The notes below the pieces were generated by a model that saw only the letters and a program-made list of their open reading frames with translations, did not search any database and was not told the origin of the DNA. The position numbers and the translations under genes were made by a program. From Nonomuraea antri (lineage in GTDB: Bacteria; Actinomycetota; Actinomycetes; Streptosporangiales; Streptosporangiaceae), in assembly GCF_013283785.1 (NCBI RefSeq), contig NZ_JABCPZ010000061.1, forward strand, positions 1 to 47,633: a stretch of DNA of 47,633 nucleotides, given 5' to 3'. Positions 34,892-43,855 of the stretch are shown piece after piece. Numbering within the stretch: the first letter of the stretch is position 1; each line of letters opens with the position of its first letter.

Positions 34892-36016
34892 TCAGTCGGT
34901 GAGGCGGCGGAGGCGGTCCACGGCCTCGGCGAACTCGGTGATCATCGAGTACACCACCTCCCGAGCCGGCCGCACCTGGTTCAGCTGCCCCACCACCTGA
35001 CCCACGAAGTAGTTGGCCAGCTCCGCCGCGCCCGCGTTCCCGCGCTCGGCCGCCGCCGTGATCCGGGCCATCGCCGACTCCGCGACCAGCATCTGCAGCG
35101 GCATCCCGAGCGGCCCCGGGCTCTCCGGGCCCGAGTCCCACTCCTCCGTCCAGGCCGACTTGAGCTGCCTGGCCGGCTTGCCGGTGCGGGAACGGGACCT
35201 GACCGTGTCGAGCGAGGTGGCCGCCAGCATCTTGCGCTTGACCGCGGGCGACGTCTCGGCCTCCTCGGTGGTCAGCCAGACCGAGCCGCACCACACGCCG
35301 TCCGCGCCGAGGGCCATGGCCGCGGCCATCTGACGTCCTGAGGCGATGCCGCCGGCCGCCAGCACGGGCACCGGCGCGACGGCGTCCACGACCTGCGGCA
35401 CCAGCACCATGGTGGAGATCTCGCCGGTGTGACCGCCGGCCTCGCCGCCCTGGGCGACGATGAGGTCGGCGCCCGCCGCGACCTGCCTGCGCGCGTGCTC
35501 CACCGTGCCGACCAGCGCCGCCACCGGCACGCCCGCCTCGCGTGCCGCGGCCACCAGTTCGGGCGGTGGCGGGCCGAGCGCGCTGGCGATCAGCCCGATC
35601 GGGTGCTTGAGCGCGACGTCGACCAGCCCGGTCGCGCCGGCCGCCGTCACGCGCCTGCCGAACTCGTCCGCGGTGGCGGTCAGCGGCCGTGCCGGGCCGC
35701 TCACGCCGTACTTGGCCATGAGGTGCGCGACGAAGTCGCGGTGGCGTTCCGGGACGAAGTCCAGCAGGTGCGCGCCGCTGTCGAGCGCGGAGGCGTCGAT
35801 CTTGCCGGGCACCAGCACGTCCACGCCGTAGGGCCGGCCGCCGACCTGCTCGTCGATCCAGGTCAGCTCGGTGTCGAGCTGTTCGGGCGTGTACGCGATC
35901 GCGCCCAGCACCCCGAACCCGCCCGCGTTGGTGACGGCGGCCACCACGTCGCGGCAGTGGCTGAAGGCGAACAGCGGGAACTCGATGCCCAGGCGCTCAC
36001 AGATGGCGGTCCGCAT
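34892..36016 (-). CDS. Nitronate monooxygenase family protein
   Basis: A 374-residue TIM-barrel flavoprotein of the NMO / 2-nitropropane dioxygenase family. GGFGVLGAIAYTPEQL near the N-terminus, ADLIVAQGGEAGGHTG (the FMN phosphate loop and catalytic His region), and PVLAAGGIASGRQMAAAMALGADGVWCGS are characteristic. It oxidises alkyl nitronates with FMN, or acts as an enoyl-ACP-reductase-like enzyme in some relatives. It follows the MgtC-like gene by 40 nt on the same strand, and a terminator hairpin comes after it. Confidence 0.9.
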   Translation of the reverse strand: MRTAICERLGIEFPLFAFSHCRDVVAAVTNAGGFGVLGAIAYTPEQLDTELTWIDEQVGGRPYGVDVLVPGKIDASALDSGAHLLDFVPERHRDFVAHLMAKYGVSGPARPLTATADEFGRRVTAAGATGLVDVALKHPIGLIASALGPPPPELVAAAREAGVPVAALVGTVEHARRQVAAGADLIVAQGGEAGGHTGEISTMVLVPQVVDAVAPVPVLAAGGIASGRQMAAAMALGADGVWCGSVWLTTEEAETSPAVKRKMLAATSLDTVRSRSRTGKPARQLKSAWTEEWDSGPESPGPLGMPLQMLVAESAMARITAAAERGNAGAAELANYFVGQVVGQLNQVRPAREVVYSMITEFAEAVDRLRRLTD

Positions 36017-36056
36017 GTCCAGACGCTAACCGCCAGAACCTTGTTCGGTCCAGGGG

Positions 36057-36773
36057 TCAGTTGTCCTCGTCGTCGTCGTCCTCGTCGTCGCGCTCGACCG
36101 TCCAGGAGACCGAGGTGATCGAGGGCTCCAGGCTGAGGCGGCTGGTGGCGCTCTCGAACAGGTTCTCGTCGCGGCGCAGGCTGTCCACGATCGCGTGCAC
36201 CTCCACCTGCCGCCGCTGCCCGGACTCATGGCTGTAGAGGCTGCGCAGCCGCAGCTCAGGACGGGTGAGTGCGCTCACGATCAGCTTGCGCACGTGCGCC
36301 TGGTCGTCCTCCCAGCACGTCACCTCGAACCGGTAACGGGTGCGCCTGGCGGCCCTGCGCCGGTCCAGGAAGCGGCCGATCGGGCGCATCGCGGTGTTCG
36401 CGGCCACGATGAGCAGCGTCCCCGCCGCGGCCATCAGGTACATGCCGGCCCCGGCCAGCGAGCCGACCGCCGCCGCGCACCACAACGTCGCCGCCGTGTT
36501 GAGCCCGCGGATGTTGAAGCCCTCGCGCAGGATCACGCCCGCGCCAAGGAAGCCGATCCCGGAGACGATCTGCGCGGCCACCCTGGTCGGGTCCGCCGTG
36601 CCCGGGTCGCCCGCGAAACCGTACGCGCTGAGCACCACGAACAGCGCCGAGCCCACCGCGACCAGCAGGTTCGTGCGCAGCCCGGCCATCCTGGCCCGCC
36701 ACTGGCGCTCGATCCCGATGACCCCGCCCAGCGCCGCGGCGGCGACCAGGCGCAGCAGCAGGTCGAACTCCAT
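36057..36773 (-). CDS. MgtC/SapB family membrane protein
   Basis: A 238-residue protein with four N-terminal hydrophobic segments in the MgtC pattern (GGVIGIERQWRARMAGLRTN, then GFLGAGVILREG, then NTAATLWCAAAVGSLAGAG). A C-terminal cytosolic domain (about 145-225) of ACT/ferredoxin-like type ends in a run of Asp/Glu. MgtC proteins modulate the F-type ATPase and survival at low Mg2+ in pathogens; in actinomycetes the role is unproven. It sits 25 nt after the acyltransferase gene. Confidence 0.88.
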   Translation of the reverse strand: MEFDLLLRLVAAAALGGVIGIERQWRARMAGLRTNLLVAVGSALFVVLSAYGFAGDPGTADPTRVAAQIVSGIGFLGAGVILREGFNIRGLNTAATLWCAAAVGSLAGAGMYLMAAAGTLLIVAANTAMRPIGRFLDRRRAARRTRYRFEVTCWEDDQAHVRKLIVSALTRPELRLRSLYSHESGQRRQVEVHAIVDSLRRDENLFESATSRLSLEPSITSVSWTVERDDEDDDDEDN

Positions 36774-36798
36774 GGCCGGTTGATGCCCGGCGGGCGAG

Positions 36799-37461
36799 CT
36801 ATGAGGCCGTGGCTTGCCGATCCATGGTCAGGGCGATACCCGGGGCATGCCAGCCCTGCTCGGGCGTGTAGCGGCGCACCAGCTTGGCCGGCACCCCCGC
36901 CACCACGCTGTGGTCGGGGAACTCGCCGCGCACCACCGCGCCGCCCGCGACCACGCACTGACGGCCCAGCGTGGTGCCCGGCAGGATGATCGCCCCGGCG
37001 CCCAGCCACGAGCCCGCCCCGATCGAGACGGGACTGTTACGCGGCCACTGCCGCCCGATCGGAATCTCCGGGTCGTCGTAGACGTGGTTCTGGTCCGTGA
37101 TGTACACGTACGGGCCGGTGAAGACGTGCTCACCGATGTCGATCGACTGGTGCGCCACGATGTGCGAGCCGCGCCCGATCGAGCAGCTTCCGCCGATGCG
37201 CAGGATCGACTCCGGCCCCAGGTCCACGCCCGGACCCATGCCGCACGACAGCGACACGCGCTCGCCGATCAACGTGTGGTCGCCGATCTCCATCCACTGC
37301 TCGCCGAAGATCGCGCCAGGGGGGAAGGCGATGCTGACGCCGTCGCCCAGACGGCGGAAACGATAGCCCGCGGGACTCGCCGGAGAGATCGCCCCAGCGT
37401 GCCGGATCGCCGTGTAGGCATGGTGAATCAGTGTCCCCATGGCCCGGCGGAGGAATGACAT
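36799..37461 (-). CDS. Hexapeptide-repeat (LbH) acyltransferase
   Basis: A 220-residue left-handed beta-helix acyltransferase. Repeated [LIV]-G-x-x-x-x turns run from GIGE/GEQWMEIGDHTLIGER to SCSIGRGSHIVAHQSIDIGEHVFTG and GAGSWLGAGAIILPGTTLGRQ, ending with GVPAKLVRRY. The H-x-x-x-H-x-x-D region (TDQNHVYDD) with the conserved Asn-His fits the acetyl-CoA site of CatB/WbbJ/NodL-type enzymes. Start ATG 37461 is preferred (MSFLRRAMG); ATG 37440 is possible. It is divergent from pyrG (71-nt gap) and begins the minus-strand unit with MgtC and nitronate monooxygenase. Confidence 0.85.
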   Translation of the reverse strand: MSFLRRAMGTLIHHAYTAIRHAGAISPASPAGYRFRRLGDGVSIAFPPGAIFGEQWMEIGDHTLIGERVSLSCGMGPGVDLGPESILRIGGSCSIGRGSHIVAHQSIDIGEHVFTGPYVYITDQNHVYDDPEIPIGRQWPRNSPVSIGAGSWLGAGAIILPGTTLGRQCVVAGGAVVRGEFPDHSVVAGVPAKLVRRYTPEQGWHAPGIALTMDRQATAS

Positions 37462-37518
37462 AGGGCCCAAAGTTACCGCCAAGTCACGCCGTTCGGGCAT
37501 GTCGGGGGCGTTGTTTGA

Positions 37519-37524
37519 TATCCT
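37519..37524 (+). promoter_or_regulatory. -10-like element before pyrG
   Basis: TATCCT ends 8 nt before GTG 37533, compatible with a leaderless or very short leader. The short gap is shared with the divergent acyltransferase, which has TAACTT at a similar distance on the other strand. Confidence 0.4.
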
Positions 37525-37532
37525 GAGAGCCC

Positions 37533-39236
<1,704 letters not shown>

Positions 39237-39265
39237 CCTTTCAACGGCCAGAAGCGAGCGCGAAC

Positions 39266-39874
39266 ATGATCCAGGACACGCCCGAGTCGTGGGACGTCGT
39301 CGAAACCCGGCAGCGGTTCAAAGGCCGGGTCATCGAGGTCGTCACCGACACCGTGCGGATGCCCCGCGACCAGGTCGCCGACCGCGACTACGCGGTGCAC
39401 CCCGGCTCGGTCGCCGTGCTCGCGCTCGACGCCGCCGACCGGGTGCTGCTCATCAGGCAGTACCGCCACGCCACGCGCCACCTGCTGTGGGAGCTGCCCG
39501 CCGGGATCCGCGACGTGGCAGGCGAACCGCTCGTCACCACCGCCGCCCGAGAGCTCGCCGAAGAGGCGGGCTACCGGGCCGGCACGTGGCACACGCTGGT
39601 CGATCTCTACACCTCGCCCGGCATGTCCGACGAGCGGATCCGGGTGTTCCTGGCCCGCGACCTGACCGAGATCCCCGAGGCGGAGAACGACTTCGTTCAC
39701 CACCACGAGGAGATCGACATGCCGGTCGAGTGGATACCGCTGGCCGACGCGGTCGAGAAGGCGCTCATGGGAATGATCCACAATTCCCCGGCCGTGGCCG
39801 GTATCCTCGCCGCATATGCGGCTTCGGTTGAGGGGTTCGCCCTGTTGCGCCCCGCCGACGCCCCTGAGGCGTGA
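39266..39874 (+). CDS. NUDIX hydrolase (ADP-ribose pyrophosphatase-like)
   Basis: A 202-residue NUDIX enzyme. The Nudix box is visible as GEPLVTTAARELAEEAGYRAG, and the preceding VLLIRQYRHATRHLLWELPAG is typical of ADP-ribose pyrophosphatases. YTSPGMSDERIRVFLARDL matches the ADPRase loop that carries the catalytic Glu. It probably hydrolyses ADP-ribose to AMP and ribose-5-phosphate. Its stop overlaps the xerD start (GTGA at 39871-39874). This NUDIX-xerD pair is common in actinobacteria. Confidence 0.93.
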   Translation: MIQDTPESWDVVETRQRFKGRVIEVVTDTVRMPRDQVADRDYAVHPGSVAVLALDAADRVLLIRQYRHATRHLLWELPAGIRDVAGEPLVTTAARELAEEAGYRAGTWHTLVDLYTSPGMSDERIRVFLARDLTEIPEAENDFVHHHEEIDMPVEWIPLADAVEKALMGMIHNSPAVAGILAAYAASVEGFALLRPADAPEA

Positions 39875-40794
39875 CGGAAGGACCATTCGTGGAGGCGGTG
39901 CTCTCCAGCTACCTCGCCCATCTGGCGGTGGAGCGGGGCCTGGCTGCCAACACGCTCGCGTCCTACCGCCGTGACCTGCGGCGCTACGTCGAACATCTGC
40001 AGGCACGCGGGCGGCTGGGGCTCGACGAGGTGGGGGAGTCCGACGTACGGGGCTTCCTCGCCGCGCTGCGCGAGGGCGACGGCGAGCACCCGGCGCTCGT
40101 GGCCAGCTCGGCCGCGCGCGCCGTCTCCGCCGTGCGCGGCCTGCACCGCTTCGCCCTGCGCGAAGGCGTCACCGCGCACGACCCGGCGCACCAGGTCCGC
40201 CCGCCGCGCCAGCTGCGCCGCCTGCCCAAGGCCATCGCCGTCGACGAGGTCGAACGCCTCATCGCCGCCTCCGGCCCCGACGGCGCGCCGCTGACCCTGC
40301 GCAACCGGGCCCTGCTCGAAGTCCTGTACGGAACCGGCGCCCGCATCTCCGAAGCCGTCGGCCTGGCCGTCGACGACCTCGAGGACGACCAGGTGCGCCT
40401 GCGCGGCAAGGGCGCGCGCACCCGGGTCGTGCCGCTCGGCAGCTACGCCCACTCCGCGCTCGACGCCTACCTGATCAGGGCCAGGCCCGGCCTGCTCGCG
40501 CACGGCCGCGGCACCCCCGCCGTCTTCCTCAACGCCCGCGGCGGCCGTCTGACCAGGCAGGGAGCCTGGGAGGTGCTGCAGGCCGCGGCAGAACGCGCCG
40601 GGCTCGCCGGGATCTCCCCGCACGTCCTGCGCCACTCCTTCGCCACCCACCTGCTCGACGGCGGCGCCGACGTCCGGGTGGTGCAGGAGCTGCTCGGTCA
40701 CGCCTCGGTCACGACCACGCAGGTCTACACCCTGGTCACGGTCGACAAACTTCGCGAGGTGTACGCGGCGGCGCATCCACGCGCCCGGCAGTGA
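39871..40794 (+). CDS. xerD: Tyrosine recombinase XerD
   Basis: A 307-residue tyrosine recombinase that resolves chromosome dimers at dif. The N-terminal SAM-like core-binding domain (LSSYLAHLAVERGLAANTLASYRRDL) is followed by the catalytic domain with Arg in YGTGARISEA, Lys in RGKGARTR, HVLRHSFATHLLDGG (His and Arg), the second His in GHASVTTTQVYT, and the nucleophile Tyr near residue 286. All catalytic residues are present. Located next to scpAB, where actinobacterial XerD normally lies. Confidence 0.97.
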   Translation: MTEGPFVEAVLSSYLAHLAVERGLAANTLASYRRDLRRYVEHLQARGRLGLDEVGESDVRGFLAALREGDGEHPALVASSAARAVSAVRGLHRFALREGVTAHDPAHQVRPPRQLRRLPKAIAVDEVERLIAASGPDGAPLTLRNRALLEVLYGTGARISEAVGLAVDDLEDDQVRLRGKGARTRVVPLGSYAHSALDAYLIRARPGLLAHGRGTPAVFLNARGGRLTRQGAWEVLQAAAERAGLAGISPHVLRHSFATHLLDGGADVRVVQELLGHASVTTTQVYTLVTVDKLREVYAAAHPRARQ

Positions 40795-40837
40795 TCTATA
40801 GTCTTTTGCGCGTGAGCGGTGCCCCCGGCGTGCCGCC

Positions 40838-40879
40838 TTGCCGCGTTAAGTGGTGACGCCATAGTGTCCGTCCGGACGG
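40838..40879 (+). promoter_or_regulatory. Putative promoter and palindrome before the ParA-like gene
   Basis: TTGCCG (40838-40843) and TAGTGT (40862-40867) are spaced by 18 nt as a possible promoter. The perfect 12-bp palindrome CCGTCCGGACGG (40868-40879) follows directly, at the expected transcription start. It suggests an operator or a short RNA hairpin in this 118-nt gap. Confidence 0.4.
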
Positions 40880-40912
40880 TCCGGTTCGGGATCGTCAGGG
40901 AGGTTCGAGCTG

Positions 40913-41854
40913 GTGACTGTGACGACCAAGGGTTCGACCCAAGGGACCCCCGACAACCCCTGGGGCGACACGAAGACCAACGCGCCTTCGAACGGCGTCA
41001 ATCTGGGCCCCACCCAGCGCCCCCGGCCGGTGTTCCCCGAGCCGGTGCCGCCCGCCGTGCACGGGCCCGCGCGCGTCGTGGCGATGGTGAACCAGAAGGG
41101 CGGGGTCGGCAAGACCACCACCACCATCAACCTGGGCGCCGCGCTGGTCGAATGCGGTCTCAAGGTGCTGCTGGTCGACTTCGACCCGCAGGGCGCGCTC
41201 TCGGTCGGCCTGGGCATCAACCCGCTGCAGCTCGACCTGACCGTCTACAACCTGCTCATGGACCGCGGCGTCACCGCCGAAGACGTCCTGCTCGAAACCG
41301 GCGTCGAGGGCCTCGACCTGCTGCCCAGCAACATCGACCTGTCGGCCGCCGAAGTCCAGCTCGTCACCGAGGTAGCGCGCGAGCAGGTGCTCGGCCGCGT
41401 GATCAAGCCGCTCCTGCCGCACTACGACGTCTGCCTCATCGACTGCCAGCCCTCGCTGGGCCTGCTCACCATCAACGCGCTCACCTGCGCGCACGGCGTC
41501 ATGGTGCCGCTGGAGTGCGAGTTCTTCGCGCTGCGCGGCGTCGCCCTGCTCATGGACACCATCTCCAAGGTGCAGGAGCGGCTCAACGACGAGCTGGAGA
41601 TCGAGGGCCTGCTGGCCACCATGTACGACGCCCGCACCCTGCACGGGCGCGAGGTGCTGGCCCGCGTGGTCGAGGCGTTCGGCGACAAGGTGTTCCACAC
41701 CGTGATCAACCGGACCGTCCGCTTCCCCGACGCCACCGTCGCCGGCGAGCCGATCACCACCTTCGACCCGTCCTCGCTGGGCGCCAACGCCTACCGCGAG
41801 CTGGCCCGCGAGGTGCTCTCGCGCTGGCCGGCGCCTGCGACAATGGCCAGGTGA
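40913..41854 (+). CDS. ParA/Soj-family ATPase (condensin-operon type)
   Basis: A 313-residue deviant-Walker ATPase. KGGVGKTT (62-69) is the deviant Walker A with its signature Lys, VDFDPQGALS is the A' region, and LIDCQPSLG the Walker B. A disordered, Pro/Thr-rich N-terminal extension of about 52 residues precedes the ATPase. This orphan ParA lies directly upstream of scpA with no parB partner and is typical of the actinobacterial xerD-parA-scpAB locus; it is distinct from the origin-linked parAB. RBS GGGAGG 9-11 nt before the GTG. Its stop overlaps the scpA start (GTGA). Confidence 0.93.
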   Translation: MTVTTKGSTQGTPDNPWGDTKTNAPSNGVNLGPTQRPRPVFPEPVPPAVHGPARVVAMVNQKGGVGKTTTTINLGAALVECGLKVLLVDFDPQGALSVGLGINPLQLDLTVYNLLMDRGVTAEDVLLETGVEGLDLLPSNIDLSAAEVQLVTEVAREQVLGRVIKPLLPHYDVCLIDCQPSLGLLTINALTCAHGVMVPLECEFFALRGVALLMDTISKVQERLNDELEIEGLLATMYDARTLHGREVLARVVEAFGDKVFHTVINRTVRFPDATVAGEPITTFDPSSLGANAYRELAREVLSRWPAPATMAR

Positions 41855-42669
41855 CCGCAGAACAGACCGAACCCCAGGGTTTCCAGGTTCACCTGGACGT
41901 CTTCGAGGGCCCCTTCGATCTGCTTCTCGGCCTCATCGCCAAGCACAAGCTCGACATCACCGAGGTCTCGCTCTCCAAGGTCACCGACGAGTTCATCTCC
42001 TACATCCGTTCCCGCGGCCCCGAGTGGGATCTCGACCAGACCAGCCACTTCCTGCTGGTCGCCGCCACGCTGCTCGACCTGAAGGCGGCCAGGCTGCTGC
42101 CCACCGGCGAGGTCGAGGACGAGGAAGACCTGGCCCTGCTGGAGGCCCGCGACCTGCTGTTCGCGCGGTTGCTGCAGTACAAGGCGTACAAAGAGGTGAC
42201 CAAGGTCTTCGCCGGCCAGATGGCCGAGGAGGCGCTGCGATACCCGCGCACGGTGCCGATGGAGCCGCAGTTCGCCAATCTGCTGCCGGAGCTGATCCTC
42301 GGCATCGGGCCCGAGCAACTGGCCCGCATCGCGGCCAAGGCGTTCGCCCCCAAACTGCCGCCCACGGTCAGCGTCGGGCACATCTACCAGCCGCTGGCCA
42401 GCGTCAAGGAGCAGGCGGCGCTGCTGGTGGCCAAACTGCGCCGGCTGCGCCGGGCCACCTTCCGCACGCTGGTGTCCGACTGCGAGGGCACGTTCGAGGT
42501 GATCGCCAGGTTCCTGGCGGTGCTGGAGCTGTTCCGTGAGTCGGCGGTGACGTTCGAGCAGGTCGAGCCGCTGGGCGACCTGCACGTGACGTGGACGGGG
42601 GCCGACGACGGGGAGGTCGCGGTGGGGGACGACTACGAGGAATCGGCGGAGAGAACAGCTGATGAGTGA
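41851..42669 (+). CDS. scpA: Segregation and condensation protein A
   Basis: A 272-residue ScpA kleisin, which bridges the two SMC heads together with ScpB. The N-terminal FQVHLDVFEGPFDLLLGLIAKHKLDITEVSL is diagnostic, followed by LDQTSHFLLVAATLLDLKAARLLP and a C-terminal winged-helix region (LRRATFRTLVSDCEGTFEVIARFLAVLELFRE). Begins at GTG 41851, overlapping the ParA-like stop, and overlaps scpB by 8 nt (42662-42669), so it is tightly coupled. Confidence 0.97.
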   Translation: MTAEQTEPQGFQVHLDVFEGPFDLLLGLIAKHKLDITEVSLSKVTDEFISYIRSRGPEWDLDQTSHFLLVAATLLDLKAARLLPTGEVEDEEDLALLEARDLLFARLLQYKAYKEVTKVFAGQMAEEALRYPRTVPMEPQFANLLPELILGIGPEQLARIAAKAFAPKLPPTVSVGHIYQPLASVKEQAALLVAKLRRLRRATFRTLVSDCEGTFEVIARFLAVLELFRESAVTFEQVEPLGDLHVTWTGADDGEVAVGDDYEESAERTADE

Positions 42670-43855
42670 CAAGGCCAAGAAGGCGCTACCCGCCTGGATG
42701 ACCCTCCCCGGCTCCCTGGCCACCCCGGACACACCCGAGGGGGGTTCTCCGGGCACGGACGCTCCTGACGCGGATGCTTCGGGGACGGATGCTGCGGGCG
42801 CGGCGGACGCGGCCGCGCCGGGCGCGGGTCGCCAGGATGTGGACCTCCCGGGTGTGGACCATCCGGATGCGGGGCTCCCGGATGTGGCGCCCTCGGGTGT
42901 GGACCATTCGGGTGTGGGTCGCCAAGATGTGGGCCTCCCGGGTGTGGGCCTTTCAGGTGCAGGTCGCCAGGATGCGGGACTTCCGGATGTAGGCCTCCCA
43001 GGCGCGAGCCTCCCGAGCGCGGACGGCCCGGTTGCGGGCCCCTCGGGTGAGGGCCTCGCGGACGTGGCCTCCTCGGGTGCGGGCCTTCCGGACGTGGGCC
43101 ACTCCGGCGCCGGGTCGGCGGGGAGTGGTACGGCGGGGCTCGGCGCAACGCGCGCGCCCGATGAACCCGAGGGCCAGGAACCCGAGCCCGCCTCCGAGCC
43201 CGAGCCCGAGGCGGTGGCCCAAGAGGTCCGTGAGGTTGCTGAGGCCTATGAGACCGCTGAGACCGATGAGGCCACTGGGGGCAGCGAGGCCGCTGGGGCT
43301 GTCGCAGACGGTGGGGTGACGCTGGAGGCGGGGCTTGAGGCTATCCTCATGGTGGTTGATGAGCCTGTGGCCGAGGTGACTCTGGCGCAGGTGCTGGAGC
43401 GGCCCACCCATGAGGTGGCCGCGGCGCTACGGCGGCTGGCCGCGGAATATACGGCCGCCGGGCGGGGTTTTGAGTTGCGGGATGTCGCGGGTGGTTGGCG
43501 CTTTTACACGCGCGCCGACTGCGCGCCGCTGGTCGAGCGGTTCGTACGCGACGGCCAGCAGACGCGGCTCACTCAGGCCGCGCTGGAAACACTCGCGGTC
43601 GTGGCCTACCGGCAACCGGTGAGCCGCGCCCGTGTGGCCGCGGTACGCGGCGTCAACAGCGACGGCGTCATGCGGACGCTGGTCGCCAGGGGACTGGTCG
43701 AAGAGGCCGGGACCGACCCGGAGAGCCAGGCAGTGCTCTACCGGACAAGCTCATACTTCCTTGAACGTCTGGGACTGCGGGACCTGAGCGAGCTCCCCGA
43801 GCTCGCCCCCTTCCTCCCGGACGACGTGGAAAATCTCGAGGAGACGACAAAGTGA
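42662..43855 (+). CDS. scpB: Segregation and condensation protein B with repeat-derived N-terminal extension
   Basis: A 397-residue ScpB, about twice the usual length. The conserved core (about 219-390) has two winged helices: LEAGLEAILMVVDEPVAEVTL, then FELRDVAGGWRFYTRADCAPLV, LTQAALETLAVVAYRQPVSRA and NSDGVMRTLVARGLVEE. Residues 55-155 are about twenty imperfect 5-residue units of the type G-(V/A)-(G/D)-(L/H/R)-(P/S/Q) and D-V-G-L-P, followed by an acidic Pro/Glu stretch (165-215). The extension is low-complexity and probably disordered. It overlaps scpA by 8 nt and the rluB start by 4 nt (GTGA). Confidence 0.95.
   Translation: MSDKAKKALPAWMTLPGSLATPDTPEGGSPGTDAPDADASGTDAAGAADAAAPGAGRQDVDLPGVDHPDAGLPDVAPSGVDHSGVGRQDVGLPGVGLSGAGRQDAGLPDVGLPGASLPSADGPVAGPSGEGLADVASSGAGLPDVGHSGAGSAGSGTAGLGATRAPDEPEGQEPEPASEPEPEAVAQEVREVAEAYETAETDEATGGSEAAGAVADGGVTLEAGLEAILMVVDEPVAEVTLAQVLERPTHEVAAALRRLAAEYTAAGRGFELRDVAGGWRFYTRADCAPLVERFVRDGQQTRLTQAALETLAVVAYRQPVSRARVAAVRGVNSDGVMRTLVARGLVEEAGTDPESQAVLYRTSSYFLERLGLRDLSELPELAPFLPDDVENLEETTK
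42824..43126 (+). repeat. 15-bp-period degenerate repeat in scpB
   Basis: The DNA for ScpB residues 55-155 repeats every 15 bp (five codons), with words such as GTGGGCCTCCCGG, GTCGCCAGGAT and TGTGGACCAT recurring. Codon use here includes many GTG and GCG but also unusual AT-rich codons such as GAT and CAT. The period keeps the frame intact. Confidence 0.85.
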
